In this document: piece by piece, positions 8,701 to 16,436 of the stretch | Position numbering within the stretch: the stretch's first letter is position 1 | How the letters are laid out: every line of letters starts with the position of its first letter | Source: Arthrobacter sp. P2b | Lineage (GTDB): Bacteria > Actinomycetota > Actinomycetes > Actinomycetales > Micrococcaceae | Assembly: GCF_900168295.1 (NCBI RefSeq) | Contig: NZ_FVZL01000010.1 | Location: 1-64,000 of the forward strand | Reading direction: 5' to 3' | DNA: 64,000 nt | Position numbers and translations under genes: made by a program | The notes under the pieces: generated by a model | Seen by the model: the letters and a program-made list of their open reading frames with translations, nothing else | What the model was told of the DNA's origin: nothing | Databases searched by the model: none

Positions 8701-10132
8701 CCTCCAGATGTGGTCCCCGTCCAACGCCAAAGACAACTCCCAGGCGGGCTACACCGGCCTTGTCTACGTGGACGCCTACCGGATGGACGGCACCAAACTC
8801 TGGCGGATCAACATGGGCCCGAACATCCGTGCGGGCGCCCACTACACCCAGCTGCTGGCCTACGACTTCGACGGCGACGGCAAGGCCGAGGTTGCCATGA
8901 AGACGGCGGACGGAACGCGGGACGGTGCCGGTACCGTCATCGGGAACGCCGGGGCCGATTACCGGAACAGCAGCGGCTACGTGCTGACCGGGCCCGAGTT
9001 CATCACGGTCTTCCACGGCGCCACCGGCACCGTCATGGACACCGTGGCGTATGAGCCGCCGCGGGGAGACGTGGGGGCCTGGGGTGACACCTACGGCAAC
9101 CGTGTGGACCGGTTCCTGGGAGCCGTGGCCTACCTCGACGGCGAGCGTCCCTCCATGATGTTCAGCCGCGGCTACTACACCCGCGCCGTCCTGGTCACGT
9201 ACGACCTCTCCGGCGGCAAGCTGGTCAAGCGCTGGACGTTCGACTCGGACATCAGCGGGCCGCAGTACCGGGGCCAGGGCAACCACAACCTGTCCGTCGC
9301 GGACGTGGACGCCGACGGCAAGGACGAGTTCGTCTTCGGATCCATGACCATCGACGACAACGGCAAAGCGCTCTACAGCACGGGCCTGGGCCACGGCGAC
9401 GCGATCCACACCAGCGATCTCGATCCGTCCCGGCCGGGACTGGAGACCTTCGCCGCCCACGAGGATATGGGCTCAAGCGGCAACAAGGGTGCTACGTTCC
9501 GGGATTCACGGACAGGTGAAGTGCTCTGGAGCATCCCGGCCACCAAGGACACGGGGCGCGCTGCTGCCGGAGACATCGACCCCCGCCACCCGGGTGCCGA
9601 AGGCTGGGCCATCGGCGGCGATGCGGCGTGGAACTCCCCCGTTGGTGAGCTCCGGTCGGCCAAGGGCCAACTGATCGCCAACAAGATCCCTGCAGCCAAC
9701 TTCCTGGCCTGGTGGGACGGCGACCTGCTGCGCGAAATCGTCGACCACGACTGGGATGCCACCACCAACACAGGTACGCCCAGCATCACCAAGTGGAACT
9801 GGGAGACCGCCTCCAGCGACCGGCTGCTGACAGCAACCGGTGCCAAGACCAACAACAGCACCAAGGGCAACCCGGCCATCCAGGCCGACTTGCTGGGTGA
9901 CTGGCGGGAAGAGATCGCCTGGCCGTCAGCAGACAGCACCGAACTGCGGATTTACACCACCTCTTCCGGTACTGACCTCCGCCTGCGGACGCTGATGCAC
10001 GATCCGGTGTACCGCCTCTCCGTGGCAAGGGAGAACATCTCCTACAACCAGCCGCCGCACCCGGGCTTCTTCATCGGGGAAGGCATGGAGCTTCCTGCCC
10101 AGCCGGATATTGTCTACACCCGCGCCGGCTAG
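5735..10132 (+). CDS. Secreted rhamnogalacturonan acetylesterase (CE12) / rhamnogalacturonan lyase (PL11) fusion
   Basis: A 1465-residue exported enzyme. The GTG at 5735 is chosen because AAGGAG (5723-5728) has proper spacing to it and abuts the ATG at 5729. Residues 1-48 form a Tat-like signal (QRRRILTSG, hydrophobic run, VHA/DTT). Residues about 60-200 are a malectin-like FDFGPG module. Residues about 205-410 are an SGNH esterase of the CE12 type with GDS (211-213), GHND (about 278) and the catalytic D395-x-x-H398. Next come an FN3 domain, a second KFDFGP module (from about 528) and two more FN3 domains. From about 857 to the end lies a PL11 lyase resembling YesW, starting RQMEQLDR, with calcium-site repeats DLDGDG and DFDGDG. 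It would deacetylate and cleave pectin rhamnogalacturonan I outside the cell. The two activities are more often separate proteins. Confidence 0.9.
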   Translation: MKKPPQAKPGPEAGPPQRRRILTSGTKAATAAVASAAIALTGLPPVHADTTALPPVGSGFKFDFGPGSTTEGYTHVDAASQYSAAGKFGFTDTAVTSGADRGTGDPLRSDFVQAQGSTFLVDLPNGDYTVKLTAGDAAEATNIAITAEKMAKVQLTDKPAGQYLEMEFPISLVDGQLNLDFSGTAAKINSLVISARAPRTATTDPGVYLAGDSTVQTYDPGFVPQAGWGQMIDRYFDGAVTFRNHAIGGRSSKNFISQGRLDEILRVINPGDYLMVQFGHNDATIGVDDRYASPEDYKEYLRTYVHGARQRGATPILVTPVGRRDFDEATGKFRVSFPEYVAKMQELATEENVALVDLSASSRAYYDAIGPEDTKSVFLHVDAGVYPNRPTGTVDNTHFQEYGAIQIARLVAGGVKQLSVPLASRVKEIAPPSSVPATPQGLVAGSVSNAGALLKWQPVEGADIYKVYRKLASEPDSAYKLTTTATVPTANLAGLAEGTAYSVRVAAMNGKGLSEPSDALSVTTKQAKYKFDFGPVGAPVEPGYTEVNRTMGYTPERAFGFKDISVLSDRDRGAVTTNLLRDFVLSGSSFEFQLDVPNGTYALKTYHSDWIGSTRTDVAAEGIPFGQVSSSRASSATKIINQVLVSDGQLNLAISGSGQRLNGLEVTPLLVGPTNLHTTAVNAAAEPPAVDLAWDAVTDAASYKVFRQASFESEPQVIAENVAAPAFQDTTAFAGLTYKYFVTAVDSTGLESVPSNMLETALVDPGTPVPAPTTKVDIKAVEKTSVTLKWQKVANAAAYQVYRSTSPDGPFEYVGRATEVNYTDYTVLTTIKYYYRVTTVNKGGESAPSHVVGTEKVTVVNRQMEQLDRAPVALLTDGGVRVGWRMLGLDPEQVGFHVIRDGVQLTDEPIRNSTTFLDPSGTAASRYVIKSVGNGGEQLTGEFTPLARDYLSVKLDKPADDYTKDGQPYSYSAGDASVADLDGDGTYEILQMWSPSNAKDNSQAGYTGLVYVDAYRMDGTKLWRINMGPNIRAGAHYTQLLAYDFDGDGKAEVAMKTADGTRDGAGTVIGNAGADYRNSSGYVLTGPEFITVFHGATGTVMDTVAYEPPRGDVGAWGDTYGNRVDRFLGAVAYLDGERPSMMFSRGYYTRAVLVTYDLSGGKLVKRWTFDSDISGPQYRGQGNHNLSVADVDADGKDEFVFGSMTIDDNGKALYSTGLGHGDAIHTSDLDPSRPGLETFAAHEDMGSSGNKGATFRDSRTGEVLWSIPATKDTGRAAAGDIDPRHPGAEGWAIGGDAAWNSPVGELRSAKGQLIANKIPAANFLAWWDGDLLREIVDHDWDATTNTGTPSITKWNWETASSDRLLTATGAKTNNSTKGNPAIQADLLGDWREEIAWPSADSTELRIYTTSSGTDLRLRTLMHDPVYRLSVARENISYNQPPHPGFFIGEGMELPAQPDIVYTRAG

Positions 10133-10149
10133 TCCCAATAAACACTGAT

Positions 10150-10182
10150 CTGCCCCGTCCGCCGATTCGGCGGGCGGGGCAG
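10150..10182 (+). terminator. Rho-independent terminator after the pectinase gene
   Basis: CTGCCCCGTCCGCCG pairs with CGGCGGGCGGGGCAG around a short ATT loop, 18 bases after the stop and followed by a T-rich run. Confidence 0.85.
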
Positions 10183-10244
10183 TTCTGTTTGTCTCTTTGC
10201 CGGGGCGACCGGCGGGTAACCGGGGGCGTCAGTATGATCACAGC

Positions 10245-11216
10245 ATGACGTCCACCGGCACCCCGAATTCCGTAACCCTCCGCTTCCTGGCCGCGCCGAT
10301 GGACGTGGGCCACAGCGGGTCGGTGGACGCCGGCACGGTCCTGGAGTGGGTGGACAAGGCGGCTTATGCGGCGGCCGTGGGCTGGGCGAAGTCCTATTGC
10401 GTCACGGCCTACGTGGGGAACATCCACTTTGCGGATCCTGTGAACAGCGGCGACATGGTGGAGGTGGAGGCGACCATCGTGTACACCGGGCGGTCCTCCA
10501 TGCACATCCGGACTGTTGTGTCCTCGGGAGATCCCAAGGGCGGCGCGGCCACCATGCGCAGCCAGTGCATGGTCATCTTCGTGGCTGTCGGAGAGGATGG
10601 CAAACCGATCCCCGTGCAGCAGTTCGAGCCCGTCACGCCCAAAGAGATTGAGCAACGGGACCACGCGCTGGCCCGGATCAAGGTCCGCGAGCAGATCGTC
10701 GAAGCGATGAACCGGCAGGAATATACGGATGCCGGCACGGCCGAGCGGGTGACACTCCGGTTCATGGCCGCCCCGACGGACGTGAACTGGGGAGGCAAGG
10801 TCCACGGCGGAATCGTCATGAAGTGGATCGATGAAGCCGCCTACGTTTGTGCCACCCGCTACTGCGGCCGGGACACCGTGGCGGTGTTCTCGGGCGGAGT
10901 CCGTTTCTACCGGCCCCTACTTATCGGGCACGTGGTGGAGGTGGAGGCCCGCCTCGTGTACACCGGAACCAAGGGTATGCACATTGCGGTACACGTCCGC
11001 TCCGGCGACCCCAAGGGCGGCGGGCTCAACCTCACGACGTACTGCCTCACCGTGATGGTGGCGCGCGACGACGAAGGCAACTCAATGCCGATTCCCGCCT
11101 GGGTGCCTGTCAGCGACGAGGATAAGAGGCTGCACGCCCACGCGCGGGAACTTCTCGAGATCAGGGGTACGGCGCCGGGCAACCGGCTCCCCAACCACTT
11201 GCTGACCCAGGGCTGA
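10245..11216 (+). CDS. Double-hotdog acyl-CoA thioesterase
   Basis: A 323-residue protein made of two homologous hotdog domains (about residues 8-135 and 165-295). Each carries the pattern VTLRF.AAP.DV, a glycine-rich G..V..W.D.AAY helix and the segment VEVEA..VYTG. This is the acyl-CoA hydrolase layout, in which medium- or long-chain acyl-CoA is cleaved to free acid and CoA in the cytoplasm. ATG 10245 is used rather than an upstream in-frame ATG because the first hotdog strand starts immediately after it. It converges on dnaB with only nine bases between the stops. Confidence 0.85.
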   Translation: MTSTGTPNSVTLRFLAAPMDVGHSGSVDAGTVLEWVDKAAYAAAVGWAKSYCVTAYVGNIHFADPVNSGDMVEVEATIVYTGRSSMHIRTVVSSGDPKGGAATMRSQCMVIFVAVGEDGKPIPVQQFEPVTPKEIEQRDHALARIKVREQIVEAMNRQEYTDAGTAERVTLRFMAAPTDVNWGGKVHGGIVMKWIDEAAYVCATRYCGRDTVAVFSGGVRFYRPLLIGHVVEVEARLVYTGTKGMHIAVHVRSGDPKGGGLNLTTYCLTVMVARDDEGNSMPIPAWVPVSDEDKRLHAHARELLEIRGTAPGNRLPNHLLTQG

Positions 11217-11225
11217 CCCGGTTCC

Positions 11226-12608
11226 CTAGAAGCCGCCACCGCCGGCGTCAGCCGCCATGTTGGCGAACCGGGAGTAGTGGCCCTGGAAAGCCACCACGAT
11301 GTCCTTGGTGGGGCCGTTACGGTGCTTGGCCACCAGGATGTCCGCTTCGCCGGCGCGCGGGGATTCCTTGTCGTAGACATCCTCGCGGTGGAGCAGGATC
11401 ACCATGTCGGCGTCCTGCTCGATGGAGCCCGATTCACGGAGGTCCGACACCATGGGCCGCTTGTCCGAGCGCTGCTCTGACCCACGGTTCAGCTGGGACA
11501 GCGCGATGACGGGGACCTGGAGCTCTTTGGCCAGCAGCTTCAAAGCACGGGAAAACTCGGAGACTTCCTGCTGCCGCGACTCCACCTTCTTGCCGGAACT
11601 CATCAGCTGCAGGTAGTCGAGGATGACGAGCTTGAGATCGTGCTGCTGCTTCAGGCGGCGGCACTTGGCGCGGATTTCCATCAGGGACATGTTGGGACTG
11701 TCGTCGATGAACAGCGGGGCATCATTCATGCGCCCCATGGTGGTGGCGATCTTGGACCACTGCTCGTCCTTGATGGTGCCCTTGCGGAGGTCCTGCAGAC
11801 CGATGGTGGCCTCGGCCGAGAGGAGCCGCATGGCGATCTCGTTCCGGCCCATTTCGAGCGAGAACATGACCGTGGACAGGTTGTTCTTGATCGCGGCGGA
11901 GCGGGCAAAGTCCAGGGCGAAGGTGGATTTACCCACGGCCGGACGGGCGGCAATAACGATCATCTGGCCCGGGTGGAGCCCGTGCGTGAGCTCGTCGAGT
12001 TCAAAAAAGCCGGTGGGCACACCGGTCATGCCTTCACCACGGTGGCCGGACGCTTCGATCTCGTCCACGGTGGACTCCATGACGTCCTTAAGGACCACGT
12101 AGTCCTCAGCCGTCCGGCGTTCCGCCACAGCGTAGACCTCGGCCTGGGCCTGGTTGACCAGGTCCTCCACCTCGCCGTCCGAGCCGTAGCCCAGCTGGAC
12201 GATCTTGGTGCCGGCGTTCACGAGGCGCCGGAGGACGGCCCGTTCGGCCACGATCTCGGCGTAGTACCCGGCATTGGCAGCGGTGGGAACGGTCTGGATC
12301 AGCTCGTGCAGGTAGGCAGGGCCGCCGATCCTGTTGATTTCTGCGCGCTTGGTGAGCTCATCGGAGACCGTTACGGCATCGGCTGGTTCGCCGCGGCCGT
12401 ACAGGTCAATGATCGCTTCGTAGATGGTCTCGTGGGCAGGCCGGTAAAAGTCCTGGCCGCGGAGGATTTCCACAACATCGGCGATGGCATCCTTGGAGAG
12501 CATCATGCCGCCCAGCACCGATTGCTCGGCGGCGATGTCCTGGGGAGGCTTCCGGCTGGTGTCTGATCCGCGGGTGGTCTCGACCTGGTCCAGATGCGCG
12601 ATTGACAA
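11226..12608 (-). CDS. dnaB: Replicative DNA helicase DnaB
   Basis: A 460-residue hexameric helicase that unwinds the replication fork. It has an N-terminal DnaB domain (about 22-125), a linker, and a RecA-like ATPase domain with Walker A ARPAVGKST (221-229), Walker B LVILDYLQLM and the arginine-finger region KHRNGPT. No intein interrupts the Walker A or later motifs. The start is a TTG preceded by GGAGG at good spacing. In many relatives dnaB directly follows rplI; here five other genes lie between. The 660-base upstream gap carries DnaA-box-like repeats, which hints at control by the initiator. Confidence 0.97.
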   Translation of the reverse strand: MSIAHLDQVETTRGSDTSRKPPQDIAAEQSVLGGMMLSKDAIADVVEILRGQDFYRPAHETIYEAIIDLYGRGEPADAVTVSDELTKRAEINRIGGPAYLHELIQTVPTAANAGYYAEIVAERAVLRRLVNAGTKIVQLGYGSDGEVEDLVNQAQAEVYAVAERRTAEDYVVLKDVMESTVDEIEASGHRGEGMTGVPTGFFELDELTHGLHPGQMIVIAARPAVGKSTFALDFARSAAIKNNLSTVMFSLEMGRNEIAMRLLSAEATIGLQDLRKGTIKDEQWSKIATTMGRMNDAPLFIDDSPNMSLMEIRAKCRRLKQQHDLKLVILDYLQLMSSGKKVESRQQEVSEFSRALKLLAKELQVPVIALSQLNRGSEQRSDKRPMVSDLRESGSIEQDADMVILLHREDVYDKESPRAGEADILVAKHRNGPTKDIVVAFQGHYSRFANMAADAGGGGF

Positions 12609-12765
12609 AGCTGCCGTCCTCCATTTGTACCGGGGCCTGGGTTGCCCGGTTATTGCTGTCCTGTTGAGGCCTCATCCGGAAAAGTCCGTGCTCCGCCACC
12701 CGTACAGGTGTATCGGCAGGGTCTGACAATGCTGCCGCCAGTCCCTGGAACCGGAAATTATGGAG

Positions 12766-13244
12766 TTATCCCCGCTGTCCACAGGTTTTCCACAGAGGCC
12801 TGTTCCGTGGGCCCACACAGGGCCCGGGACTGCAGTTTTCCCGGGGATCCCGGAGCCGCTGACTGCCCTAAGAACAGGTACCCCGCTACGCTAGCCCCCC
12901 GGGACCCGGCAGCAAAGCCGGAAGCCCCGAAGGGCTGTGGATAACCTGTGCAGTAACCGGCATAGCTTGTGCACAGCCTGTGCGAAAGGCTGTGGATAAT
13001 AAAAAAGTTTGCCTCCCTGCAGCGCGCTGACCTGCGGAAATGCTTATCGGGGGATGTGGAGTAAATATTTCTTCTGTGGAATTTCATCCACAGGCCACGA
13101 CGCGCCGGGGGCCCTGTATCCAGCCCGATCCATACCCGTGACCAAGTTCATGCCGAGGAAGTGGCCATCCTCATATTCCCGGTCAAGCGTTTGCCCTGCA
13201 GCCCTTCCTCCTGTATGCGCACCGGTGAATATTGCTGTGGATAA
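12766..13244. promoter_or_regulatory. DnaA-box-like cluster in the dnaB upstream gap
   Basis: The 660-base gap between dnaB and the next divergent gene has no gene. It holds perfect TGTGGATAA (complement of the TTATCCACA DnaA box) at 12936-12944, 12991-12999 and 13236-13244. Near matches are TTATCCCCG 12766, CTGTCCACA 12775, TTTTCCACA 12786, TTGTGCACA 12967 and TCATCCACA 13084. An A/T-rich patch follows the second perfect box (12998-13010). Possible roles are DnaA-controlled transcription of dnaB, a DnaA-titrating site, or an accessory unwinding site. Confidence 0.6.
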
Positions 13245-13269
13245 AGTGGATCTGGCATAAGCTCTATGT

Positions 13270-13728
13270 ATGGGCGAACTACTGCTGGTGCTGTTGCCTG
13301 CGATTGTGTTGGTGGCGCTCATTTGGGGGCTGTTCACGGCGCTGAGCCCCCGCGACGCCGGCATGTCGGACGCGGAAAAATACCAGCGCGACCTCGCGGA
13401 GCGCTCAGCCCGGCACTATGCAGCCCAGGTCGAGGCCGCCACTGCAGCGCGTGCAAGGCTGGAGGCCAAGACCCGACCCAGCCAGAACACGCAGCAGCAC
13501 ACCCAGCAGCAGGACCATGCCCGGATGGACATGCTGAACCAGGCGGCCACCGCGGGTTCGGGCCATAACGGAGTAATGCCTGCCGGGGGTGCCCAGCTGA
13601 ACCATCAGCTGGCCATGCAACTGCAGGCCATGGTCCGGAGCGGTCAAAAGGTGCAGGCCATCAAACTGCTCCGCCAAGCAACGCAATCAGATCTGGCCAC
13701 CGCCAAAAAATACATAGAACGGCTCTAG
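13270..13728 (+). CDS. Membrane-anchored protein with L7/L12-like C-terminal motif
   Basis: A 152-residue protein with one N-terminal membrane helix (about residues 3-25), a charged, Gln-rich region that may be coiled coil, and a C-terminal segment QAIKLLRQATQSDLATAKKY. That segment resembles the helix-turn-helix of the ribosomal protein L7/L12 C-terminal domain. Anchored proteins of this kind are common in Micrococcales, but the function is not known. It is four bases upstream of a related gene, and the two look like a tandem duplication that has diverged. Confidence 0.7.
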   Translation: MGELLLVLLPAIVLVALIWGLFTALSPRDAGMSDAEKYQRDLAERSARHYAAQVEAATAARARLEAKTRPSQNTQQHTQQQDHARMDMLNQAATAGSGHNGVMPAGGAQLNHQLAMQLQAMVRSGQKVQAIKLLRQATQSDLATAKKYIERL

Positions 13729-13732
13729 AACA

Positions 13733-14305
13733 ATGGAATCGCTTGTGGTCCCTGTCCTCATCCTCCTGGCTGTTATCGCCGGAGTTGCACTGGCAGTCCG
13801 CGCCATGGGCAGGCGGAAGGCAACACGCACGGCCGAACCGGCACAGCCGGCGGCGACGTCCGCAGAGTTGGCGCGCACTGCCGCCGCGAAGCTGTCAGAG
13901 GACGAACACCGGCGGCTCTATGCGCTGATAGCGCAGGGGCAGGCCATGGCCGCCATCAAGCTGTACTACGAAGCCACCGGCGATGGCCTGCGGGCTTCCC
14001 GCGATGCGGTGGGCGCACTGGCAGCCCACCCGCAGCCTTACCGGAGCCCCGAGGTGGCCGGCCCGGAGCAGGACGATGACGAGGACGATGAGCCCCAAAG
14101 GTTCCCGTATCGGTACCGGGCCATCGCCAGCAAAGGCGACGTGACCCGCGAGGTGAGCAGCAACATGCTCAATGACGAGATCTACGGCAGGATCCGCACC
14201 CTGGCACGCAACGGCGACACGGAGGCCGCGGCCACGGCACTCACCCGGCACTCGGACATTTCCATGAAGCAGGCCCGGGAGTTCATCGAACTGCTGGACG
14301 ACTAA
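13733..14305 (+). CDS. Membrane-anchored protein with two L7/L12-like motifs
   Basis: A 190-residue paralogue of the preceding protein. One N-terminal membrane helix (about 5-24) is followed by a first L7/L12-like unit (AAIKLYYEATGDGLRASRDA, about 72-91), an acidic linker (EQDDDEDDEP) and a C-terminal unit (about 140-188, EAAATALTRHSDISMKQARE). The spacing of four bases to the upstream gene indicates an operon. A weak GC-rich hairpin follows at about 14309-14332. The biochemical role is unknown. Confidence 0.7.
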   Translation: MESLVVPVLILLAVIAGVALAVRAMGRRKATRTAEPAQPAATSAELARTAAAKLSEDEHRRLYALIAQGQAMAAIKLYYEATGDGLRASRDAVGALAAHPQPYRSPEVAGPEQDDDEDDEPQRFPYRYRAIASKGDVTREVSSNMLNDEIYGRIRTLARNGDTEAAATALTRHSDISMKQAREFIELLDD

Positions 14306-14337
14306 GGCCGGCGCCCGGAAGGGCCGGGACGCCGCGC

Positions 14338-14676
14338 CTAGAAGTCGAACAGCTCGCCCAGCCAGCCTTCCTTCTTCTTTTGCTGGTGCCGGCGGTCATA
14401 GTCACGGTCGTGCCCCTGTTTCCCGTACTTGCGGTCGTCGTAGCGGGGCTGCTCCCGCCGGGGCTCGAAGTTGGGGTAGAGCGGTGGCGGCGTGGGCCCG
14501 GGTGCCGGACGCGCCGGCATTGCCGGAGATGCAGCAGGCATGTCCGCGGCCCGGTCAAGGATTTTGTCGAGCTCGCCACGGTCCAGCCAGACGCCGCGGC
14601 ACTGCGGGCAGTAATCGATCTCCACCCCGCTGCGCTCGGTCATCAGAAGGTCTACGGAATCCACTGGGCATTTCAT
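14338..14676 (-). CDS. TFIIB-type zinc ribbon protein
   Basis: A 112-residue protein beginning with a zinc ribbon whose second half reads CPQCRGVWLDRGELD. This family normally has CPVC in the first half; here the first knuckle is CPVD, so only three of the four expected cysteines are present. A charged, His/Lys-rich tail ends in GELFDF. The ATG at 14676 fits the family start (MKCP...); an in-frame GTG at 14715 would add 13 residues and place the gene ten bases from the preceding stop. Function is unknown. Confidence 0.75.
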   Translation of the reverse strand: MKCPVDSVDLLMTERSGVEIDYCPQCRGVWLDRGELDKILDRAADMPAASPAMPARPAPGPTPPPLYPNFEPRREQPRYDDRKYGKQGHDRDYDRRHQQKKKEGWLGELFDF

Positions 14677-14724
14677 GTCCCGCACAACGACCGGCGCCTC
14701 CCGAAAGTTCGCCACCGCCAGGCG

Positions 14725-15351
14725 TCAGCGATTTCCGGAAATGCCGGCCAATAGCTGCTCGAAGGGCAGGGACTCCATCGGAGCCGCCTTACGGCCTGGC
14801 TGAGGTCCTTCCAATAGCCGGATGAACTCGCCGGCCGCACGGTTGATTCGCTCCCCCAGGGACGATCCGCCGCCGTCCACACTGCCCCAGTCCTGGGGGC
14901 CGGCAAAGACACCGGTTGCCGCCATTCGCGTGCGGAGGTAGCTGAACAGCGGGCGCATGGCGTAGTCCAGGACCATCTGGTGGCGGTCCGTACCGCCGGT
15001 CGCACCCAGCAGGACCGCCTTGCCGTCCAGGGATTTGGGGTCCAGGACGTCGATGAATGACTTGAACAATCCGCTGAAGGATGCGCTGAATACCGGGGTC
15101 ACGGCGATGATTCCGTCGGACGCCTCCACGCCGGCTATCACGTCGGCGAGGCGGGGAGCCGCGTAGCCGGGCACGAAGTTGTTGGCGATGTCCACGGCCA
15201 GGTCCCGGAGCTCCACGACGTCCACTGTCACGTCGTATCCTGCCGCGGCCAGTTGCCGCTCAGCCGACGCGGCCAGCTGGTCAGCCAGCAGGCGGCTCGA
15301 CGACGGTACGCCAAGTCCTGCGGAAAGAACTGTGATGCGGCGGGTTTCCAT
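14725..15351 (-). CDS. NADPH-dependent FMN reductase family protein
   Basis: A 208-residue flavodoxin-fold protein: METRRITVLSAGLG, then PSSSRLLAD, the phosphate-loop region of FMN reductases, and an ATPVFSASFSG-like central motif (AVTPVFSASFSGLFK). It resembles the MsuE/CE1759 branch, which uses NADPH to reduce FMN for monooxygenases. The ATG at 15351 is preferred because CAGGAGA lies upstream at good spacing; an in-frame ATG at 15375 would overlap that site. A near-palindromic operator sits about 30 bases before the start. Confidence 0.85.
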   Translation of the reverse strand: METRRITVLSAGLGVPSSSRLLADQLAASAERQLAAAGYDVTVDVVELRDLAVDIANNFVPGYAAPRLADVIAGVEASDGIIAVTPVFSASFSGLFKSFIDVLDPKSLDGKAVLLGATGGTDRHQMVLDYAMRPLFSYLRTRMAATGVFAGPQDWGSVDGGGSSLGERINRAAGEFIRLLEGPQPGRKAAPMESLPFEQLLAGISGNR

Positions 15352-15382
15352 GGCATTCTCCTGTTGCTCGTTCACTTCACCT

Positions 15383-15400
15383 TACATGCATTTGCATCTA
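15383..15400. promoter_or_regulatory. Near-palindromic operator before the FMN reductase gene
   Basis: TACATGCATTTGCATCTA: arms ATGCA and TGCAT around TT, extended by TA/TA pairs with one mismatch. The size and A/T-rich centre suit a MarR-type repressor. The regulator is not identified in the window. Confidence 0.45.
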
Positions 15401-15480
15401 TACCGTGAACTGTTGCTGCCCCGGAAGTATTCCCGCGGGGATTGTTCCCTGTGCTGCCGCGCGTCTGCCAGACTACCTGG

Positions 15481-15903
15481 ATGAATGAGAACAAGACCGG
15501 GCCCACGGAAGTGCCCGTGGAGGAGTTCCTGGCGTCCGTGGAACACCCGGTCCGGCGCGCTGACGGGTTTGAACTGCTGGAGTTAATGAAGTCCGTTACC
15601 GGGCAGGACCCCGTCATGTGGGGTCCCAGCATCGTCGGCTTCGGCAGGTACCACTACCGGTACGGCAGCGGACGGGAGGGCGATTCCGCCGCCGTAGGAT
15701 TCTCACCGCGCAAGGCGAACCTCGCCCTCTACGGCCTCACCTACGGCCCGGACGCGGACAGGCTGCTCCCGGTGCTCGGCAAGCATAAGACGGGGGCGGC
15801 GTGCCTCTACATCAACAGGCTGGACGACGTTGACCGTGACGTCCTCGCCGGGCTGATCCGGAGCGGGTACCAGCATGTGATGGCTGAACTTCATACCCCG
15901 TGA
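15481..15903 (+). CDS. DUF1801 domain protein
   Basis: A 140-residue soluble protein matching the DUF1801 (YdhG-like) pattern: a helical start EEFLASVEHPVRRADGFELL, then MWGPSIVGFG and FSPRKANLALYG. The fold is known from structural genomics, but the function is not. It is divergent from the FMN reductase and convergent with rplI, so it is probably monocistronic. Confidence 0.82.
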   Translation: MNENKTGPTEVPVEEFLASVEHPVRRADGFELLELMKSVTGQDPVMWGPSIVGFGRYHYRYGSGREGDSAAVGFSPRKANLALYGLTYGPDADRLLPVLGKHKTGAACLYINRLDDVDRDVLAGLIRSGYQHVMAELHTP

Positions 15904-15917
15904 AACAGCAAGAGAAA

Positions 15918-15949
15918 ACCCCCGCCGCCGGGCTACGGCGACGGGGGTC
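15918..15949. terminator. Hairpin terminator between DUF1801 and rplI
   Basis: ACCCCCGCCGCCG pairs with CGGCGACGGGGGT around GGCTA, with an A-run before and a T-run after. It can serve both converging genes. Confidence 0.85.
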
Positions 15950-15966
15950 TTTCCTGCAGTCAGCGA

Positions 15967-16419
15967 CTACTTGCCAGCTACGACCTCAAGGTCGATCACA
16001 GCAGCAACGTCGTCGTGCAGACGGACGTTGGCCTGGTAGGAACCTACCGACTTGATGTGTGCCGGCAGTTCAACCTTGCGCTTGTCGATGCGGCCAAGGC
16101 CTGCGGCCTCAACAGCGTCGGCAACGTCGGCCTGCTTGACCGTGCCGAACAGGCGTCCGGTCTCGCCGGCCTTGACGACCAGCTTGACCGGCTTGGCGGA
16201 GAGTGCAGCGGCCTGCTTCTGAGCGTCTTCCAGGGAAGCGTGCTCGCGGGCGGCGCGGGCAGCCTTGATGGACTCAACCTGCTTTTCGCCACCCTTCGAC
16301 CAGGTCAGGGCGAAGTTGCGGGGCAGCAGGTAGTTACGTGCGTAACCGTCCTTGACCTCGACAACGTCGCCAGCAGCACCGAGACCGGTTACTTCGTGGG
16401 TCAGAATGAGCTTTGCCAT
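15967..16419 (-). CDS. rplI: 50S ribosomal protein L9
   Basis: A 150-residue protein with the L9 N-terminal domain ([30 protein letters not shown]), a long connecting helix and the C-terminal rRNA-binding domain. It binds 23S rRNA in the large subunit. It is the last gene of the rpsF-ssb-rpsR-rplI operon, 17 bases after rpsR, with AAGGAAGGGA as ribosome binding site. Confidence 0.98.
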   Translation of the reverse strand: MAKLILTHEVTGLGAAGDVVEVKDGYARNYLLPRNFALTWSKGGEKQVESIKAARAAREHASLEDAQKQAAALSAKPVKLVVKAGETGRLFGTVKQADVADAVEAAGLGRIDKRKVELPAHIKSVGSYQANVRLHDDVAAVIDLEVVAGK

Positions 16420-16436
16420 GTTAGTTAATCCCTTCC

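Noticed and set aside
6371..9460. Long minus-strand open frames (over 400 codons) opposite the pectinase gene
   Set aside because: They are antisense shadows caused by high GC at third codon positions; the plus-strand protein has full domain matches.
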